Origin: Heterodera schachtii
Lineage: Eukaryota; Nematoda; Chromadorea; Rhabditida; Heteroderidae
Length of the DNA stretch: 64,000 nt
Reading direction: 5' to 3'
NCBI GenBank assembly: GCA_023374025.1
Contig: SIJG01000020.1
Coordinates: forward strand, 62,001 to 126,000
The notes below the pieces were generated by a model. That model saw only the letters and a list, made by a program, of their open reading frames with translations, ran no database searches and was not told the origin of the DNA. Shown one piece after another: positions 36,984 through 47,445 of this stretch (the first letter of the stretch is position 1; every line of letters begins with the position of its first letter). The position numbers and the translations under genes were made by a program.

Positions 36984-37479
36984 AATTTTTGATTTATGTT
37001 TGAATGTTTTTTTTAAATTTTTAATTTTATTAGTAGAAGATTTTTCTTTTAAAATATTAAAGAAATGTTGTGTCAACTTCCAGTTAATTCTTTTTTTAAT
37101 AATTGGTTTATCTCGTTGATGGACTTCAGTAATTTGAAGGTTCTCTTTCGCTTTAACTTCCATGTGTTTCGAACTTATTTATTTTGTTTATTTTTTATTA
37201 CTTCTTTACTATTTTCTATTTATAAATTTTTTATATATTTTTTCTATTGGTATATCTAACTTTTTAAAAACCTAACTAATAAAATTTTTGATATTACTCA
37301 TGCAACAAATAATTGATCTAAAAGAATAAGTGACAAAGTTAATTAAACGATTTGTAAGCAAAATGACTATTTTAATATATAAATTTAAAATAAATGTTAT
37401 TGATTGATATTGAATTTAAAAACTGTATTATGTTTTTTATCAACTAATTTTGAGTCCGATTAAAAAATAAGAAATAAAT
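36984..37479. other. A+T sequence at a T-rich to A-rich strand switch
   Basis: The plus strand changes from T-rich to A-rich near 37260. The overlapping frames at 36954-37163 (minus) and 37065-37259 (plus) have no motif and are probably chance. No gene. Confidence 0.55.
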
Positions 37480-37740
37480 TATTTTAAAATTAATTTATAA
37501 TGATGAGTTGTTACTAGGAAATACAGCTAATCAATCTCATCGTCAAATCAATAAATTTAAAATGGATTATGATAATATAAAGATAATTATTATTTGTAAA
37601 AAATTAAAAATAATTATCCATCGTATAATAAAAATTTAAGCATATGGAAAATTATAAAAGAAAAATTTAAAAAAATTGTTGACAATTCTCTAAAAGAATA
37701 TTTATGGTCTATTCAACAAAAAATATTCATTTATTAATTA
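37480..37740 (-). repeat. Inverted copy of 28490-28760
   Basis: Read on the minus strand it gives tagaccataaatattc, gagaattgtcaacaattttt, ccaaatgcttaaattttt-like text (here ccatatgcttaaattttt) and tgatttgacgatgagattga. It is directly followed, in minus orientation upstream, by the right box of a cassette (37766-37780), the same order as at locus c. Confidence 0.85.
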
Positions 37741-37765
37741 TATACAAAGAATAAATTAAAAGATT

Positions 37766-37800
37766 AACGACCAAACGCGACAGTTTAGACTTTTCGGGTT
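37766..37800 (-). repeat. Broken variable cassette (locus i)
   Basis: On the minus strand tcgcgtttggtcgtt (37780 to 37766) is a close match to the right box. About 20 bp of middle precede it (ending ctaaactg). The left box is missing because a G+C-rich word-repeat element begins at about 37811. Confidence 0.6.
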
Positions 37801-37810
37801 TGGTGTTAAT

Positions 37811-37918
37811 TAGAGCCCGTCGGGAACGGGATTCCCGTTCGGGACTCTAGTCCCGGAAAATTTTGAACTCCCGATCACGCTCCAGCTCCCGTAAATTTTA
37901 CTCAAAAAACGGGAGTAA
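37811..37918. repeat. Word-repeat element, word cgggac/gggaac and reverse
   Basis: agagcccgtcgggaacggga, then ttcccgttcgggactctagt, cccggaaaattttgaactcc, cgatcacgctccagctcccg and a closing aaaaaacgggag. Words occur in both orientations around a central palindrome. It has the AAAATTTT spacer of the 8011 and 41428 elements. Confidence 0.6.
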
Positions 37919-38016
37919 AAAATGCACTGGAATGAATTGAGTTTTTTTTGGCAAAATTAATAATCTTTTATTGAAAATTTGCTAAATATATAGCCAAATT
38001 TTCAAAAAATTTTCCC

Positions 38017-38165
38017 GGCGGCGCCTATCAGCACCGCCGCCGGATCCTTCCTTAATTTTCTTAAAAAAACTGGCTCAAAAAATTGCAAAATTGGTCATTT
38101 TTGGACAAAATCTGACAAAAAAATGGAGTTTTGGGGGGCCGGCTGTACCGATAAGTGCCGCCGAA
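38017..38165. repeat. Two G+C stem-loop modules, one good and one worn
   Basis: First: GGCGGCGCC (38017-38025), TATC, AGCACCGCC. Second: ggctgtaccgataagtgccg at about 38141, with an opposite loop order and imperfect arms. Between them lies ggctcaaaaaattgcaaaa and ggtcatttttggacaaaat, the same flank text as at 8220 and 63230. Together they may be the two ends of one element. Confidence 0.65.
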
Positions 38166-38226
38166 AATTTTTTCGGAATTTTTAATTAATTAATATTAAG
38201 AAAATTGTTCAAAATTTCATAAATTT

Positions 38227-38430
38227 TCAACCTTTCCCCCCTTCTTTGTTGAATTAACTTTTTAAATTTTTACAATGCTCGGAGTCCCCAATTCCCCGAA
38301 TAGTGTCGGGGAGTCGGGGGGGCAAAAAATCGGCGACCGGGGACCTCGGGGAGCGACATGTCGGCGGTCGGGGCGGGGAACAGGCCCAAAAAAGTCGGGG
38401 ATCGGGGTCCGGGACCGGGGAGCAACCCTA
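38227..38430 (+). repeat. Word-repeat element, word tcgggg, partner of 45421-45572
   Basis: Both copies start caacctttccc, share gaattaactttttaaattt, ttacaa, agagtccccaatt(c)cccga and agtgtcgggg, and end ggggagcaacccta. The interior here has more words (ggggacctcggggagcgaca, ggtccgggaccgggg) than the partner. The ORFs on both strands (38270-38479 and 38358-38654) are by-products of the G+C words. Confidence 0.75.
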
Positions 38431-38451
38431 GTTTAAACCTCACCACTAAAG

Positions 38452-38969
38452 TAGGGCTGCTATTTTTATGTAAATACATGTTTTTTTCGTGGATTCTCCA
38501 TGCTCAAAATAGCAGGAAAAACAACTTTCTTTTTTGTGTTTGCGAACAAAAATCGGGACTTTTATTTACATATTTTTCATATTTCAGGGTTTTTATACAC
38601 ATTTATATATTTCGGGATTTTTTACATATTTGGTACATATCTTTGACTTTTTAGCATTTTTTCGTATTTTTTTTTGAGAATTTATGAAAATTAATAAAAA
38701 AAAAAAATTTGTGAAAAATTTAAAATTTACCCCAAGAAATGTTTTTTTCACAAAAATGAGATACCAAAAATTAAATTTTAAATATACAAAATATGATTCT
38801 AATAATATTTGATCTTTTTTTATGGTATTTTTGTGCCGATTTCACCCTTTAAGAAGAATTTTTCCAAAAAAATAACCCTTTAAAAAATTTTTATTTACAT
38901 ATTTTGCTATTTTTCTTACATATTTATGTACATATTCTGACCAATTTTTGTGCATTTTTGGCAGCCCTA
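38452..38969 (+). mobile_element. MITE with TAGGGCTGC ends and a tacatattt word
   Basis: Begins TAGGGCTGC (38452-38460) and ends GCAGCCCTA (38961-38969), a perfect 9-bp inverted repeat of hAT-like form. The interior repeats ttacatatttt, tttcgggattttt and aaccctttaa. The 8 bp next to each end (cactaaag, gtgataaa) are not identical, so the target duplication is lost or the ends are slightly off. Related fragments are at 56620-56715 and perhaps 55528-55610. Confidence 0.7.
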
Positions 38970-39117
38970 GTGATAAAAAAAGAGAAGCCTCGAAAATAAA
39001 ACATTAGTGAAAAAAAGAAAGTTGTTGTGAATTCCTATGATTAAAAGTATAACACGATTATATTATTTAGCAAGATTTCAATATAATATTTCAAATATAC
39101 TCATTTTAAGAAAAAAA

Positions 39118-39437
39118 AAAACCAAATTTATAAGTATTTATTAGTAAATTATTTTTAATTTAATATTCAATTAAAAGCGTTTAAAACAATAATTTTTTAT
39201 TTTTACATATCGAAGAAAATTTAATATTTTATTTTATTTTGTAATTTAAAAAAGAATTGGTTCATTTAAAAAATTTAAACAAATAAAATATACGATTAAG
39301 TGATGAAAAAAAAAATTAATATTGAATTGAATAAAAATGAAATTAAATTTTATTGAGTTCATCCAAAAGATAAATCAATTTATAAAAATTTATTGAACAA
39401 AAATTTAATTGTTTTTTGTGAAGGATTCGTTTTATAA
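39118..39437 (-). repeat. Left part of a repeat split by a transposon; matches 43276-43563
   Basis: aaccaaatttataagtattt, attagtaaattatttttaat, aaaaaagaattg(g/c)ttcattt, cgattaagtgatgaaa and ttattgaacaaaaatt occur in the same order here and at 43276. The right part resumes after the element at 40672. Orientation is given as minus by analogy with the A-rich blocks. Confidence 0.85.
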
Positions 39438-39439
39438 TA

Positions 39440-39638
39440 CACTGTGTAACATTAATATAAGGACACCCTATTTTTTGTTAGTTTGACCACTTCCCATGAA
39501 CCGATCGAGTTGAAATTTAAATTGTACCTAGCAATTGTGAAAATATTAAGATTCTAAAAGTGAGAACCCGAAATAATGAGGGAAAAAATTTTACGAATTT
39601 TTTTTTAAAAATGGGGTGTAACATAAATATAAGGACAC
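39440..39638 (+). repeat. Left terminal inverted repeat of the Tc1-type element
   Basis: From cactgtgtaacattaatata to the inner copy ggggtgtaacataaatataa with ggacac. Pairs with 40472-40669. The two internal direct motifs are about 176 bp apart and would be the transposase-binding sites by analogy with IR/DR transposons. Confidence 0.92.
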
Positions 39639-39724
39639 TTTTTTCAGAAGGCTGTAACTTTTCGAGTTGAGCATTAAAAAATCTGAAAAAATTCATTTTA
39701 GCTTAGTTTTGTGTACTTATCAAA

Positions 39725-40130
39725 AAAGTCATTTGCAATAAATTGATCAGATCACTCCTTTATGGTGATCTGAAAATCATAAAATGGCTTGAATAAAAAA
39801 TCCCTATGGGGTTGGGAAAAATTTTTCGTGAAAAACCATTAAGGCCATCTAAAAGAGAATAAAATTCTCTACAAAATGCCCTCTGGATGAGGGCTCTATG
39901 CCGCGTCTCCGCTGAGGCGTGTTTGGTTAAATATCGACTACCCAAAAAAACCAATTTTAAGCCATTTTTCCTTACTTTTTGAGATTCGTATTTAACCAAA
40001 CGCTCCTCAGCAGAGACGCATCGCAGAGACATCAACCAAAGGCCATTTTGTAGAGAATATTGTGCTCTTTCTGTTCGTCATATTCATCTTCTACGGAAAA
40101 ATTTTCCAACCCCCTAGAAAAAATTTTTCA
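39725..40130. pseudogene. Inverted pair of transposase remnants
   Basis: Plus strand from 39725: KKVICNKLIRSLLYGD, a stop after WLE, GLGKIFREKPLRPSKRE, a second stop. Minus strand from about 40112: RGLENFSVEDEYDEQKEHN, then ILYKMAFG and a stop. The two arms also share gcgtctc(c/t)gctgagg followed by cgtttggttaaata on opposite strands (about 39902-39934 and 39991-40024). The minus-strand open frame at 39760-40035 runs across both arms and is not a real protein. The structure reads as a head-to-head fusion of two broken copies of one gene. Confidence 0.65.
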
Positions 40131-40471
40131 AATTTACTCAGATTTTAGCATTTTTTCACCCGCAAAAATTTTGTATTTAATGACTTTTTTCTGGCATGAA
40201 GTGATTATAAAATGCTTATAGCATGTCTGTAAATTATCTTAGTATTGATTGCTGTTAGTTTGATTCGGTTGGTCAAATGTTAGAGGTGATTTAAGCCTTA
40301 TGGCCCTTAATTTCTCCGGAAAACTTGGAAAACGCAACATAACTCCGCCTAAAAGACAGATTTCTGTCTGCAAAAGAAAAAGAAATGTGAAAAAAGAATT
40401 GTTCTTTCTTATTTAGCTTGTTTTATCAGTTTCTTTTTGGTAGTTATTGAGATTTTGTTCGTTTTTAACAA

Positions 40472-40669
40472 GTGTCCTTATATTTATGTTACACCCCATT
40501 TTGAAAAAAAATTCGTAAAATTTTTTCCCTCATTATTTCGGGTTCTCATTTTTAGAATCTTAATATTTTCACAATTGCTAGGTACAATTTAAATTTCAAC
40601 TCGATCGGTTCATGGGAAGTGGTCAAACTAACAAAAAATAGGGTGTCCTTATATTAATGTTACACAGTG
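40472..40669 (-). repeat. Right terminal inverted repeat of the Tc1-type element
   Basis: Reverse complement of 39440-39638 with a few differences, including one base in taaaa(a/g)tgagaacc and a changed A/T run. Ends gttacacagtg next to TA. Confidence 0.92.
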
Positions 40670-40671
40670 TA

Positions 40672-41427
40672 ATAAAAATAGTAAGTCTTAATATTAAAAA
40701 TTTAACTTTTTTTTAATTTAAAAAATCATTCCTTCATGAAAAAATTCAAAATAAATTAAGTTGAACTAATAATAAATCAAAGCGTCAAAACTAAAACATA
40801 AAATTACATACTTTAATATTATAAATAAAAACAACAAATATTTGGCGAAAAATTGCTCATTAAGAAAAAAAATTACTTTGCAAAAATAAAATTAAAACAA
40901 ACAATTTAATACGCATTATATTAGCAAAAAGATAAGCATAAAATATAGCATATAAATATGCAATAAATGTAACTGTTTTAAATTAATTCAATTTTAATAT
41001 ATTAATTTTTATTCTGATCATGGCCAATACCATTTTATAAAAATAATATTTATTAAAAATAAAAATATAATTCGGCATGAAAAGAACTACGATAAACGTC
41101 AACAAGGTGTCAAGAGAAAAAAAAATAAATAAAACAATATAAATAAATATTTAACTTAACTATATTAATAAATAAAAATTGATATTGGTCATACTTACAA
41201 AATTTGTATTTTAATTTAAAAAATAAATTAATATAAATCGATTCCCGTCTCAAACCAATTAAGAGAATCCCATTTAGTTTTTTATTTATTGAAACATTTA
41301 TTAAATTATAATTTTGATTTCAAAGAAAATATTTATGGTTAGGATTTTTAGTTTCTTAAATATTTGTATTTGGCTTCGTTTCGCTAAAAATGTTTCTCAT
41401 TTTAATGCCACTATTCAATTATGAATT
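40672..41427 (-). repeat. Right part of the split repeat; matches 43570-44000
   Basis: Shares aagtcttaatatt, taatttaaaaaatcattcct, actaataataaatcaaagcg, tcaaaactaaaacataaaat, atatttggcgaaaaattgc and tattagcaaaaagataagc with 43560-43830. Ends with gattcccgtctcaaacc and caattaagagaatcccattt (about 41240-41275), related to 44521-44560. No gene. Confidence 0.8.
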
Positions 41428-41560
41428 AGAGTTGTACGGGACCGGAAATTTTTGCCAAAACCGGGATCGGGACTTGCCGGAACCTGCGAAGCCGGGACCG
41501 GGACCTCGGTTTTTGTACGGGACGAGACCGATGATTGGGACGAACCGGGAAATTTTTCAA
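41428..41560 (+). repeat. Word-repeat element, word gggacc
   Basis: gttgtacgggaccggaaatt, then ccaaaaccgggatcgggact, tgccggaacctgcgaagcc, gggaccgggacctcgg, tttttgtacgggacgagacc. It aligns along its length with 61181-61306, where the recurrent word is gggtcc. The 79-codon open frame 41390-41629 is a by-product. Confidence 0.7.
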
Positions 41561-42900
41561 AAAAATATACAAAAAATTAAAAAATTTTTAATTTTCAATT
41601 TATTTCAATTGAAAATATTATTCAATTAATGTTGGTTTTTTATTTTATAAAACCCAAAAATTAACGCAAAATTAATTATAATAAATTTAAACGGTGAAAA
41701 TTGCGAATAAAGTCAAAGGAAAACGATTTTAATATTTATATAATTTAATGATAAAAAGAAAATTATATATGATAAAAAAAAAAATTCAAGAAGACAAAAA
41801 TGAAGATAGAGAAAATAATAAGAATCCACCATTTTGAACAGGATTTTTTAAATAGAAATTTGTTTTCAAGATTGTTTTAAAATTTAGTGCGAGAAAAAAA
41901 TGTTCAAAAAAAAAAGCATTCCACCCTCTGCAAAAAATACAAACGGGACAAGAATAATAGATTAATCTCCTAGTTAAATAACATAATTAAGGCAACAGAT
42001 AACTAAAATAAAATAGATATTTTTATTTTAAAAAGTGAAATTTTATTCGAAGATACAAAGAAATAAAAATCACAAAATTGTTTATGCCTAAATTATCAAA
42101 AAATTTAATAAAAGAAATATATAAAAAACCTTTTTGTTGAAAACTCTCAAAACCAAATTATATTCACATGTCTTTATTATAATGATATTGATCTTTGTGG
42201 TTAACAAAAAAGTCTTACGGTTCCATTCAAAGTTTCTCTCGCACATATTTAAATAATATTTGGTTAAATAAACAAAAATAATAAAATTTCTTAGCAATAA
42301 AAAAGTTCTTATTTATCAAATCACAATATTGAATAATCTTAGTTTGTTGCTAGTTAATATTTTTTCTTGATTATGCGATTTGAGCAAGCTTCCCTAGATA
42401 TTTACAAAATCAAAATAGAAAAAAATATATGAACTGATATTAAAATCTAACAAATCCAAATAAAAATTTATTTTAGAAAAATAAATTAATACTTAATTTT
42501 AATTCAGACAAACTTTACTTTTGCACACACTACCGCAAACTAAACGTGAGAAGAATAATATTAAAATTAAATGAACAATTTCAATTGTATTTTTGTAACA
42601 AAATAGTAATAACCAGTCTAGTAATTATATTTTTTAAATGTATGTAATAAAATTTATTCCAAAAAAAAGTAATTTTTAAAAACTAGCAAAAACCCACAAG
42701 GAAAAATAATAGTTTAAAATATTAGACTATAAAAATATTTGGAATATTTGTATAAAAATCTGTTTGTCACAAGATCTTTAAAAGAGATGCATTTGTATGA
42801 CTAAAAGCCAAAAAATATAAAATTCGCTAAAATGAGAAAAAATATAAATAATTGAACATATACTAAACTAGATATCATTATTTAAAAAGAGCTCTGATTT
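41561..42900. other. A+T desert, A-rich strand, with one reversed cassette
   Basis: Mostly A-rich low-complexity sequence. The minus-strand frame at 42088-42297 has no motif. A reversed cassette is annotated at 41900-41990. No gene. Confidence 0.55.
41900..41990 (-). repeat. Variable cassette (locus j), minus strand, partial
   Basis: Read on the minus strand: gttgccttaattatgttatt, taactaggagattaat, ctattattcttgtc (left box, 41959 down to 41947), then ccgtttgtattttttgcag and agggtgg. Upstream elements match loci c and d, so the cassette is present in the A-rich block in reverse. The right box is not clear. Confidence 0.65.
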
Positions 42901-43193
42901 CTAATTAATAATTTATAAATATGAAACCTTTCTCCGTCTCAAAGCTAATGCATATAAGTAATTAAACAAAATAAATAATAGAATGTATTGTAAAAAATTC
43001 AAAAGTATGAAAAATAAATTTTAAAGAGGAAAAATCAAACCAAATTTATAAATTTCTTATGGAAAAAGGTAAAGAAAAGTAAATTATAAATAATATTATC
43101 AGCTGAATAAAAAACACGGTACAAAAAATTAATCAGAAAAGTACAAAAATGAATAAAATAATATAACAAATAATTTAAATATTGAAGTTGGAA
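42901..43193 (-). repeat. Dispersed repeat, inverted partner of 53101-53390
   Basis: aataatttataaatatgaaa with cctttctccgtctcaaagct, ataagtaattaaacaaaata, aatagaatgtattgtaaaaa, ttcaaaagtatgaaaaataa and ttaatcagaaaagtac all recur as reverse complement at 53101-53390. The G+C core (ctttctccgtctcaaagct) is conserved. Confidence 0.88.
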
Positions 43194-43275
43194 AAGACTT
43201 TTTATTTGAAAATGATTAAGTATATAAATAAAAATTTAAAAATATATAATTTTTTCATTTACTCATTTTTATGAA

Positions 43276-43744
43276 AACCAAATTTATAAGTATTTATTAG
43301 TAAATTATTTTTAATTTAATATTCAATTATACGCATTTTAAAACACTAATATTTTATTTTGACACATGAAAGAAAATTAATAATTTATTTAATTTGGTTA
43401 TTTAAAAAAGAATTGCTTCATTTAAAGAAAATTAAACAAATAATAATAGACGATTAAGTGATGAAACAAAATTAATATTGGATTGAGGTAAAACTAAATT
43501 TAAATTTATTGAGTTAATCCAAAATATAATTCAATTTATGAAAATTTATTGAACAAAAATTAGTCATAAGTCTTAATATTTAACTTTTTTAATTTAAAAA
43601 ATCATTCCTATCCCAAAAACTGAAAATAAATTTAACTTGCACTAATAATAAATCAAAGCGTCAAAACTAAAACATAAAATAATATACTTTAATATTATAA
43701 ATAAAAACAACAAATATTTGGCGAAAAATTGCGCATTAAGAAAA
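43276..43744 (-). repeat. Uninterrupted copy of the repeat split at 39440
   Basis: Continuous from aaccaaatttataagtattt to gcgcattaagaaaa. Where the copy at 39.4 kb holds the Tc1-type element, this one reads attgaacaaaaattagtcat then aagtcttaatattt. It therefore approximates the empty site, although the flanks have diverged by small indels. Confidence 0.85.
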
Positions 43745-44446
43745 ATTACTTTGCAAAAATCATTCAGAAATTAAAACAAACCAATTTAATAAGCACTATA
43801 TTAGCAAAAAGATAAGCTTAAAATGAAGCAAATAAAATAATTAATAAATGAAGATATAACTGTTTTACAATTAATTACCTTTTAATATATTATTTTTATT
43901 CATATTTAATAAAAATAAAATATAATTCGTCATTGTCACTGAAGCCATCAAACGTTTAAAACAGGCCAAGAAAAAAAAACACAGCAAGATAAATAAAAGA
44001 TTCAACTTAATACTAAATAATAAATAAATATTTGACTTTGATATTGTTCGTAATTATAAATTGTATTTAAAATGAAAAAATAAATTAACAAACAATTACT
44101 TTACAAAAATCATTCAGAAATTAAAACAAACCAATTTAATAAGCACTATATTAGCAAAAAGATAAGCTTAAAATGAAGCAAATAAAATAATTAATAAATG
44201 AAGATATAACTGTTTTACAATTAATTACCTTTTAATATATTATTTTTATTCATATTTAATAAAAATAAAATATAATTCGTCATTGTCACTGAAGCCATCA
44301 AACGTTTAAAACAGGCCAAGAAAAAAAAAAACACAGCAAGATAAATAAAAGATTCAACTTAATACTAAATAATAAATAAATATTTGACTTTGATATTGTT
44401 CGTAATTATAAATTGTATTTAAAATGAAAAAATAAATTAACAAACA
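43745..44446 (-). repeat. Recent tandem duplication, two copies of about 350 bp
   Basis: Copy 1 is 43745-44094, copy 2 is 44095-44446. Both run attactttgcaaaaatcatt (or with ttacaa), cagaaattaaaacaaacc, tcgtcattgtcactgaagcc, atcaaacgtttaaaacaggc, and end in taacaaacaattacttt. The only differences I see are one base near the junction and two extra A in an A run. The beginning of a third unit follows (attactttacaatgag) and then diverges. Confidence 0.95.
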
Positions 44447-45420
44447 ATTACTTTACAATGAGCAAAAATTATAAGGCAGCTAATATTTTTTCATTTGACA
44501 TACTTCCAAATGGAAAAACCGATTCCCGGCTGAAGCCAATTAAGAGAATTCCATTTAATTCTCATTTAAAAAAAAAGAAAAATTACTTTAAAACAGAGTT
44601 GCCATTTGTCCTTATTTCTAAAATTTATTCTTATGGAGCATGTTAACAGTGAAATTTGCATGAATTCCCGCAGCAACACTAAAAATTATTATTCTCTTAA
44701 AAATAGACCAAAATCGTAAATTTCATTCCCAAAAAAATAGTTTGAAATATTAAAATTTAAATAATAAAAAGGATAATTACTTAGACAGAAGTATATCTTC
44801 TATAAATAATTAATTCAACCATATCATTTTTTTACCATACATAAAAAAGAGTTTCTAAGAAAAATGTTTGGCCGATATAATTTGATGAAATTGATTTTAT
44901 CGGGCGTATAATTTTAATTAAAAGAGGTCAATATGAAAAACAAGCTATTTATATATTATTAAAAAAATAAGAAAAGGGAAATCAAATACAGAGAATTTAT
45001 ATTTTTTATAAATAAATATTTTAATAATTATTGATAAACATAATTTTGTTTAGAAGAAGCATATAATTCTGTGGTTTTAAAGGAAAAACACACTTACACA
45101 ATGGAATGAGTTTAATTTTTTAATAATTAAAAATATAATTATTTCCCGCAGAATTATTAATATTTTTCAAATAATATAAATGAGCAATATAATTAATTTT
45201 TCATGTGAATAAATAACGCAAAAGTCATTTATTTCAAACATTTTCAAAATTTCTTTTATTCGTTTCGTGTTTCGTTTTCGTATCGAATGCGCTTTTTTTT
45301 GTGATTTTGGCACAGCCCTGATCCCAGGCCACAAAAATATTCAGAAACCGGAAAATGAATTCCGAGGCTCAAAAATTTTAATCTCAAAAATTTGACAATT
45401 TTAGCGCTGCACTTTTATCT
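44447..45420. other. A-rich sequence with a repeat-core relic
   Basis: 44519-44560 (ccgattcccggctgaagcc, aattaagagaattcc) is a relative of 41238-41275. It lies in a 62-codon open frame (44458-44646) that I do not accept as a gene because the related site lacks it. 45270-45340 (cgtttcgtgtttcgttttcg, then ttggcacagccctgatccc) is a G+C patch that may be the worn beginning of the word-repeat element ending at 45572. Confidence 0.5.
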
Positions 45421-45572
45421 TCAACCTTTCCCTCCTTCGTTTTTGAATTAACTTTTTAAATTTTTACAACACTCAGAGTCCCCAATCCCCCGAATTAGTG
45501 TCGGGGGCAAAAAGTCGTGGGTCGGGTCGGGGAATAGGTCCCAAAAAGGTCTCGGGTCGGGGAGCAACCCTA
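45421..45572 (+). repeat. Word-repeat element, word gtcggg, partner of 38227-38430
   Basis: Shares the leading A/T part and both edges with the partner but has fewer words: cccccgaattagtgtcgggg, aaaaagtcgtgggtcgggtc, then ggtctcgggtcggggagc. The words are gtcggg where the partner mostly has tcgggg or gaccgggg. Confidence 0.75.
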
Positions 45573-47395
45573 GTGCCATCAATAAAAATAAATCAAAAAA
45601 AAAATAAATATAAATATAAATAAACTTTTATTATATAGAAAATCATTAAAAACAATAAAAAAGCATAAAAAATGAACTATTATAATTTATGAAAAAATAT
45701 CTTTTTAAAAGTCGAAAATAATTAAAAATAATTAATATTAAATGACGATATACGAAATATCAATGAAATTGTCTAATAAAAATTACAGGGTGTTTTCTAC
45801 ATTGTTCCTCCCGAAAAAGTACGCATCATGCGAACATTGTAAAGAATTTTATATAGGAATTAAATTTATATTCCATATTTAATTAGAAATTTATTAAATA
45901 ATATTTATTTTTTTAGATTAAATTGTTTTAATTAATTAGTTAATATTTTTTTAATAATTGTTCATTTTGACTATTGGTAAGGGTGTAATATTTATTTATA
46001 AATTTAGATCTTAACATAAATGGGCCATAAAATGAAAAAGAAATAAAAAATTTAATGAAAGAAAAAAATAAAATTCTTTTTTTTTTTTTGCTAAAAAATA
46101 AGTCCGGGCTAAATAATTAATTAAAAAATGATAAGTTTTAAATATTTCTTCCCAATTATCACCAGGATAGTCATTGTTACCCATATATCTTCGCCAAATA
46201 TTTCAAAATTTAAATATAAATATATACGTATTTTTATCCAACGTGTTTTTTAATAGTTGACCAAAGTCTTTTCAATTCGGTTTGAATTATTAAATTTTAT
46301 TTTTTTAATGTTTAGATCCAATATTTAAGTTTTAAAAAATGTTTTAAAAAATTATTTATATACATATGAAGCCTGAATTTTTTCAAATTGGTGAAAACAC
46401 AAAAATTTTTAAAATTTAATAAAAGTTAATCAAGTTTGGAAACCCCCATCATTTTCAGAACCACCTAACAAAATTTAGTGTGCGATTGTCATTTTTTTTT
46501 TCGATGGTCCGCAAAAACCCATACAATTTGAAAATGGATGGAATGAAATAATTAAATCATATACTTATTTTTATTAAGTTTTATAAATTTTGCTGGTTAA
46601 ATAATAATCTTTTGCAAAAATTCTCCCTTGAAGATAAAAGGAGCTTCTCGGAAAATTGTGGTGCATTTATAAATTTAGGTACTCATAATTAAATTTCCAT
46701 TTAAATTTACAAAAATAAAAAAAGTTTAAATTAATAAATTATTTTTTATTTAGTCAATTTATTCATTTCATTGCTTTTAAATTAATTTGGAATTGTTTCA
46801 CATTTGCTGCTTTTTTATGTTAAAAAGGGTTGTTTATACACAGAAAAGCACAAAATATTATTGCTAAATTTGAACAAAATATTTGAGCATTTTTGAATAA
46901 AATAATTAATTTATTAATTAAAAAACCAAATTTTTAAAATTTGGATTAATGATTAAAATGATAATAATATTAATAAAATGAAATTATAAATTAAGTTTAA
47001 AATATTCGACAAATATATAAGTTGATAATGATTATAATGGTGAAATATTCACCTCATAGAAAGTGCAAAATTGTAATGTAAATCAAATTTTAAATAAAAA
47101 AAACATTTATTTGAAAAAGAAAAATTCTTTGATACTTAAACTATTCATTATAATATAGCAAATAATCACTGCTTTTTAATATATTTACAAATAAATTGCT
47201 TTTCATCCAATATATATTTATTTGTTTAATTTTAAATATGGAAAATATAATTAGGAAGACTTAATAACGACAACAAAACCCCGAGACCTGTCATTATTCA
47301 TCAAGATATATTATTTTCTAAATATATTTAATCTATAAGTTTAATAATAAGTAAATAAAACAAATAAATTTGATTAATAAGAAAAAATATAATGA
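45573..47395. other. A+T desert, A-rich strand
   Basis: 45787-45840 (cagggtgttttctacattg, ttcctcccgaaaaagtacgc, atcatgcgaacattgt) looks like a lone transposon end. 46430-46530 has another richer stretch (aagtttggaaacccccatc). 47260-47305 (cgacaacaaaaccccgagac) is a third. None can be tied to a family here. No gene. Confidence 0.5.
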
Positions 47396-47445
47396 ATCCA
47401 GTGCGACTGCGACTACGGTAGAACGAGAGTTGACGGGACAATTTA
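47396..47445 (-). repeat. Variable cassette (locus k), minus strand, worn boxes
   Basis: Read on the minus strand: ggttaaattgtcccgtcaac, a middle with tctcgttctaccgtagtc, then gcagtcgcactggattc. The left box is reduced to TTGTC and the right box to TCGCACT. The length and G+C content fit the family. Confidence 0.5.

Larger units (their letters stand above)
39440..40669 (+). mobile_element. Tc1/mariner-type element, non-autonomous, about 1230 bp
   Basis: Flanked by TA on both sides (39438-39439, 40670-40671) and bounded by inverted repeats of about 199 bp that differ at only a few positions. Each repeat carries the motif gtgtaac-at-(t/a)-aatataaggacac at both its outer and inner edge, the IR/DR layout of part of the Tc1 group. 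The interior encodes only broken transposase pieces (39725-39870 plus; about 39980-40130 minus) joined as an imperfect palindrome. The near-identity of the ends suggests a recent insertion mobilised by a transposase elsewhere. Confidence 0.92.

Noticed and set aside
38358..38654. 98-codon open frame with Gly/Pro-rich start
   Set aside because: It is created by tcgggg words and then runs into a MITE. The partner element at 45421 has no such frame.
39760..40035. 91-codon minus-strand open frame inside the Tc1-type element
   Set aside because: It crosses both arms of the internal palindrome and reads the plus-strand transposase remnant backwards in part, so it is not a real protein.
45787..45840. 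Lone transposon end starting cagggtgttttctac
   Set aside because: No inverted partner or second copy was found in the window, so it is left inside the region entry rather than called an element.
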